Shown here: in pieces, positions 62,201 through 64,000 of the stretch
How the letters are laid out: every line of letters begins with the position of its first letter
Numbering within the stretch: position 1 is the stretch's first letter
DNA from: Marinagarivorans sp.
GTDB lineage: Bacteria; Pseudomonadota; Gammaproteobacteria; Pseudomonadales; Cellvibrionaceae
NCBI GenBank assembly: GCA_028281865.1
Contig: JANQJB010000116.1
Span: 1 to 64,000, forward strand
Direction: 5' to 3'
Length of the DNA stretch: 64,000 nt
Translations under genes and position numbers: made by a program
Notes under the pieces: generated by a model
Seen by the model: only the letters and a program-made list of their open reading frames with translations
Told to the model about the DNA's origin: nothing
Databases searched by the model: none

Positions 62201-64000
62201 CTGGTCCCGATGGCGCAATGGAAGTCTGGTCCAACTTCACGCTCACTGCTGGTGGCAACGAGTATAACGGCGAAGGCAGCAACGTCTTCGAAGTACGCTC
62301 GCCTGGCTTTATGTTTGTTAACCACAGCAGTGGTCAGCCGGTTGAATTCGACATGCGCTTTATCCGCGACGGTGGAATTAAGGTTGCTTGGTTTATGCCT
62401 CCTCCGCGTCAAAGCTTGGAAGGTTCACACGACTTTGATGGTGACGGCACAGCAGAGGTAACCATTGCCTATGACGCGACAACGGATGAGTGGTCTTTAA
62501 CTTTCGGTGCCAATGTAGACCGGGTTGAGAAATTTGGTCACAACGGACCCGAGGAAATAGAAGCTGTTGAAGATGTGATAGCGACAACTGTGCCGCATTC
62601 TCAGGGCTTCGCCGACTTTATGATTAGCATGAGCACTGGCAACCAATGGCAAATGTTTATGCAATTAGAAGGTCCCGGCGAGGGTTTTGCTGAGTGGTTC
62701 GAGCTTCACGGCGGACCTCACGGCGGTCCTGGTGGTGGCCCAGGTGACTGCTTCGACTGCCCACAAGTGTTGTTCGACTTCGGTATTCAAAGTGGAAGAA
62801 TGTCGCTGTTCCAAGATCCTAATAATGGATTTAATCTCGAGAACCTTGGAACACGCATGGCGGATATCGACGTAACTGCGGATACCATTGTTGTTGAATT
62901 GCCAGCAGGAAATGGCGCTCAACTCGGTTTCTTCGATCACAGCACTGGCGTATTCGTGACATCATCGCAAATCGACATTCCGCGTAACTCAAATATCCCG
63001 TTCTTTATTGAGTGGATTACCGCAGACAAAAACTACCAAATCGAGATTTTCGATACTGGTTTTGATGTTGTAGTGCGTGTACTTGAGCCGAATAATCACG
63101 GTGGGCCTGGCGGCGGTGAAGAGCCTCGCCGTCCGCCTCAGGACAGAGATATGGACGGTTTCTTTGACTTTGAAGACAACTGTTTTGCCGTACCAAACCC
63201 AGAGCAGACGGATGCTGATGAAAATGGTATTGGCGATGCGTGTGAGGCTGTAGGTCCAGATATGGCGGGTCTATATCTTGCCGACCTCACCGCTGCTGAA
63301 GGAAGCACTGAATGGAGTGATGAACTTAATGACTGTGTACCAGTAGAAGACATGAGCTTCTTTGTCACTGTTAGAACTGTCGGTTCACAATTCCTGTTGC
63401 GTGAGAAAGACGGAGACGACGATGGCGCACTCGCAGGTGTGATGGGCCAAGACGGCAGCTTTGGCATTCTCGATGAAGGCGTGTTCGTTGAAGGCGTTGG
63501 CATCTATGACGCTGTATCCGAGAGTTTCTCGCTCAACCTTAGTGAGAGTGATACTGCTGATGACGGCACACTACTTTGTGAAGCAGAAATTACTATTTCC
63601 GCTGGTAAACCGGTTGGTGTAAATGAGGAGTCAGTACTGAACAACGGCGGTCTCGGCTGGTTCGAAGCTGATGCCGATTACTTCGATGGAGGTCTTGAGC
63701 TCGAATTTGAATATGGTGTTATTACCGCAAGTAGTGTGGAGAGCATATTCGTTTGGGATTTTGAAACCGAAGCCTGGGTTCAAGATGAAGCTGAAGTTGA
63801 TGAATATTTCATTACACCTTCAGGCATCGTTGCTAGCGAAGACCTGTTCATTGTGGATGGATTTCTCGATGCCGGCGAAGTTGCGATTATCAAACCCACT
63901 GCCTCAGGCGTTGCTATCGAAGGTCTTATCGAGCATGTTGAATTAGAAGAGTTCGACATCGGCGAGCTGCCTGCTATGGGTATCGTTGGACCACGTATTT
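56218..64000 (+). CDS. Giant poly-serine surface lipoprotein (partial, >2594 aa)
   Basis: One open frame runs from ATG 56218 to the window edge without a stop. The signal peptide ends LFAC with Cys19 as lipid site, followed by GSGGGGGG and a 95-residue poly-Ser linker (residues 32-126) broken by Thr, Ala, Gly and Asn. The following segment (TLKGSVANFPE ... YEIRADDVRPYLLG) looks like a small beta domain. An acidic helical region then spans about residues 200-560. The rest is largely beta-rich and Asp/Gly-rich with several Gly/Pro/His-rich loops. A thrombospondin type 3-like calcium repeat is at about 2309-2342 (DRDMDGFFDFEDNC ... DENGIGDACE). I do not recognise the main body. The frame is most likely a cell-surface protein; an adhesive or substrate-binding role is inference. 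Confidence 0.85.
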   Translation, partial: MKLLFRVLTLFLFFTLFACGSGGGGGGSETPSSSSSTSSSSSTSSSANSSSSSSSSSSSSSSSSSSTSSSSSSSASSSSSSGSSGANSSSSSSSSSASSSASSSGDSSSSSSSSASSSASSSSSSSGNQSKVTLKGSVANFPETTTPQQKIIQRKSYQLQGMDQAALQAPGDEEGSSITRDDMVPASALVSIFLLADVEYQEPIATVKTDENGAYEIRADDVRPYLLGKGLIQEDADEDTVIVEFKRLGKLQVRALVIREKGGEQKAMAIQSIADPEDVDEQGEPKPVAVDPIVHRVVKAVINQIKSAIDGLKDMGVADSLVETLKKNVVETVAAQITQVVEEAADDIIDVPDGQSVDDVIDAQEDEFILDVRPEEVAQINTILEKQEEEITVQELEEVKSTNQAQDIVEEEESTLASSLDTESQGLLAGLEAALNENVTDEVDDAIENADNLAEIFGVEDEEAAQAALAAQRAEKERKLTRTLERFFLSMGLAVVVDENEAGDAAVVAVNLPAPFHIRNSELPGGRGFGDRNIRIFKIGSGDLDEGSDYTSDPEAALGVKDQDDEPQAPLYYAPALTDVLANLLGDETLEQFQTRLDEAFARVSDPQAQPLPADFNLVDRVRLYHDLNRRLEDASLVSKAVIERLVENRDATIKIKRLAAVLASNFSWVREKINITPEGFPIFTGRREPLAGGGSTIDSSEIVKALSITLGESPSEAAQQLTQRLSFYAQFAADAVQSTIERERFRQGANFDLISVLLNIYPEDKESYRNLIQGVPGTVPPAPEYEFARDRVARGLTSAVPETLFGQTLTSESSINIRSALFFLDFMMKSNFLIDVPAGYFRAENIPGVGGEQTTRFVPNFDNYKLMAAGDSVTVATLISSLLNITTIDNGEFFEDALEALTSGVGSLPVLPEFKEQNLDEFADDLSDRVDTAAVSCTVERFDGVDPQSSETQNDLGFSVFGVEWNDRTQEFFKSDTKLDVQVTSELVAGSGPVRRTYTISGLPSKNSNDEYGMDYVIRFDIPSYQNGLPELFAFIDGYDPNVMLCDPEYPMFIGPDFEFVPVPGLGLSAGQGRPDPTTGVLDPEGIDISNFELPGAPIYLVGADEQAGMGSIDFFFNETETGYAIEGATGVGFAPVFGGYVDGVLSLTLDATAGSEPLFGMHSILNQSIRGLIEQALNDETLMQSSIDLDPANFEHDRVFLMQDRDGQFYMIETRFIDVFQEPNGTAHAFIDIGFAGTNALGEVDIPEAAFGDAGGGPGGAPGSEGGIRYHNLWYGDWLVLEMPEGYMGPDQLPPREVAFGAPTQEYEELAAASDGVILRYASEHFEENIQSPDDFADFDHSSIPARLDAGRDGITFLKLSFNKQDRKYIMDPVPELATPFVTNLRHNDLVAIFSDAAVDPESPVYIVRVVKHRPADDPNANEEIGLEIVEFNPAQNGESPELDVVCFAEEGSECPSDLPALYAAAALDTQIGAVYDADFDGVAALFDPNDSDPNIPGSHGPAPGPGPGGHGGGFFEGLNIGIMAESDGADGVTRSFLVETQNVYPGDIKAVTLQSAIFGEGSDKQVLFTCTAPSIDTNGNFTDYQCTDRTIEGIDVELHAKMGDRVAFKITLSDEAMTALGNSVEVDYSISYRVPTDLDGTPFMCGTEACPARPSTDGNVRVRIPQSINVLTDLSVAIGSDAPSNFSGLSTLDVTREFSISGAAIPGAFEYMLTVFCAGSEPGADEYRPEENMQFWAPGYDPLGRAIQPEFFLNMPWIGGRTCDFSIQALLQNDAGDFIGVSSLSFDDVVITGGGGGFGGFIDNEIKLELGQSVCLETDETGAMPPRVVTEGCEVDDTTLFTLEGTNVAEGEEPTAILILGSSIQEAWADGGRKEMTAGRLETGATVTLNVNLSVPDGEDISPPTCGSISTDPFSNFCHEGHNTDVLTDVFVVEGEGEAMVLRLADSFPFPMVFEGPVTPEGNVPLNMPGFYALVDSESQEKLIEIGIDAFPGPDGAMEVWSNFTLTAGGNEYNGEGSNVFEVRSPGFMFVNHSSGQPVEFDMRFIRDGGIKVAWFMPPPRQSLEGSHDFDGDGTAEVTIAYDATTDEWSLTFGANVDRVEKFGHNGPEEIEAVEDVIATTVPHSQGFADFMISMSTGNQWQMFMQLEGPGEGFAEWFELHGGPHGGPGGGPGDCFDCPQVLFDFGIQSGRMSLFQDPNNGFNLENLGTRMADIDVTADTIVVELPAGNGAQLGFFDHSTGVFVTSSQIDIPRNSNIPFFIEWITADKNYQIEIFDTGFDVVVRVLEPNNHGGPGGGEEPRRPPQDRDMDGFFDFEDNCFAVPNPEQTDADENGIGDACEAVGPDMAGLYLADLTAAEGSTEWSDELNDCVPVEDMSFFVTVRTVGSQFLLREKDGDDDGALAGVMGQDGSFGILDEGVFVEGVGIYDAVSESFSLNLSESDTADDGTLLCEAEITISAGKPVGVNEESVLNNGGLGWFEADADYFDGGLELEFEYGVITASSVESIFVWDFETEAWVQDEAEVDEYFITPSGIVASEDLFIVDGFLDAGEVAIIKPTASGVAIEGLIEHVELEEFDIGELPAMGIVGPRI

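Overview
The window looks like chromosomal DNA of a marine, polysaccharide-degrading gammaproteobacterium, most probably of the Cellvibrionaceae group (Saccharophagus, Teredinibacter and relatives). This rests on the long poly-serine linkers joined to a carbohydrate-binding-like domain and to lipoprotein signals, on the engB | cytochrome c4 - dsbA gene order usual in Pseudomonas-like gammaproteobacteria, and on typical gammaproteobacterial cysE, yceH, rmuC, tex and baeSR genes. I saw no rRNA, tRNA, CRISPR array, intact insertion sequence or phage.

Layout. 1-10 kb is housekeeping: cysE (cut by the window edge), a DUF349 protein, yceH, rmuC, tex, a DUF1697 protein and a small SLOG-like protein. 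10.1-10.6 kb is a small repeat island: a broken GIY-YIG nuclease gene lies between two inverted copies of a palindromic repeat, followed by a perfect 38-bp palindrome. 10.7-17.1 kb holds two exported DUF1566 proteins and a DUF1592/DUF1552 pair; the DUF1592 member is a lipoprotein with two haem motifs, two poly-Ser linkers and a CBM2-like domain. 17.2-21.1 kb has a DUF465 protein, a translationally coupled GCS2-like ligase and AstE-like hydrolase, and an AraC/GyrI-like regulator. 21-25 kb has a secreted nuclease-fold protein with an altered active site, an unknown protein, a bare AraC-type DNA-binding protein and a GNAT acetyltransferase.

25.2-35.9 kb is the most interesting region. Ten tightly packed minus-strand genes run in the order acyl carrier protein, radical SAM enzyme, AMP-forming ligase, LuxE-like, LuxC-like, FabZ-like dehydratase, SDR reductase, split transketolase (two subunits) and AAC(3)-type acyltransferase. 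A DUF4910 peptidase-like gene faces them. There is no luciferase and no ketosynthase. The set suggests that a carboxylic acid is activated, held on the ACP, reduced to an aldehyde and extended by a ketol unit, then perhaps transferred to an amine. I know of no described pathway with exactly this set.

35.9-37.5 kb is gene-poor. 37.5-41.4 kb has a secreted 14-repeat RCC1-type protein and a lipoprotein with a zinc-protease HExxH motif. 41.6-45.2 kb has an FAD monooxygenase and a BaeS/BaeR two-component pair. 45.3-49.0 kb is an AT-rich operon of a patatin phospholipase, a sodium/solute-symporter-fold protein with a cysteine-rich loop and a two-helix membrane protein. 49.1-52 kb has an LplT-like MFS transporter and a DASS-type transporter. 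52-55.4 kb is core again (engB, cytochrome c4, dsbA, a small unknown gene, DUF3094). From 56.2 kb to the right edge runs one open frame encoding a lipoprotein of more than 2594 residues with a 95-residue poly-Ser linker.

Two structural themes recur between genes. Two long hairpins in convergent gaps (26.7 and 52.0 kb) share an architecture and a short core but not their stem sequences. Four two-copy tandem duplications of 15-21 bp lie between genes, three of them just before start codons.
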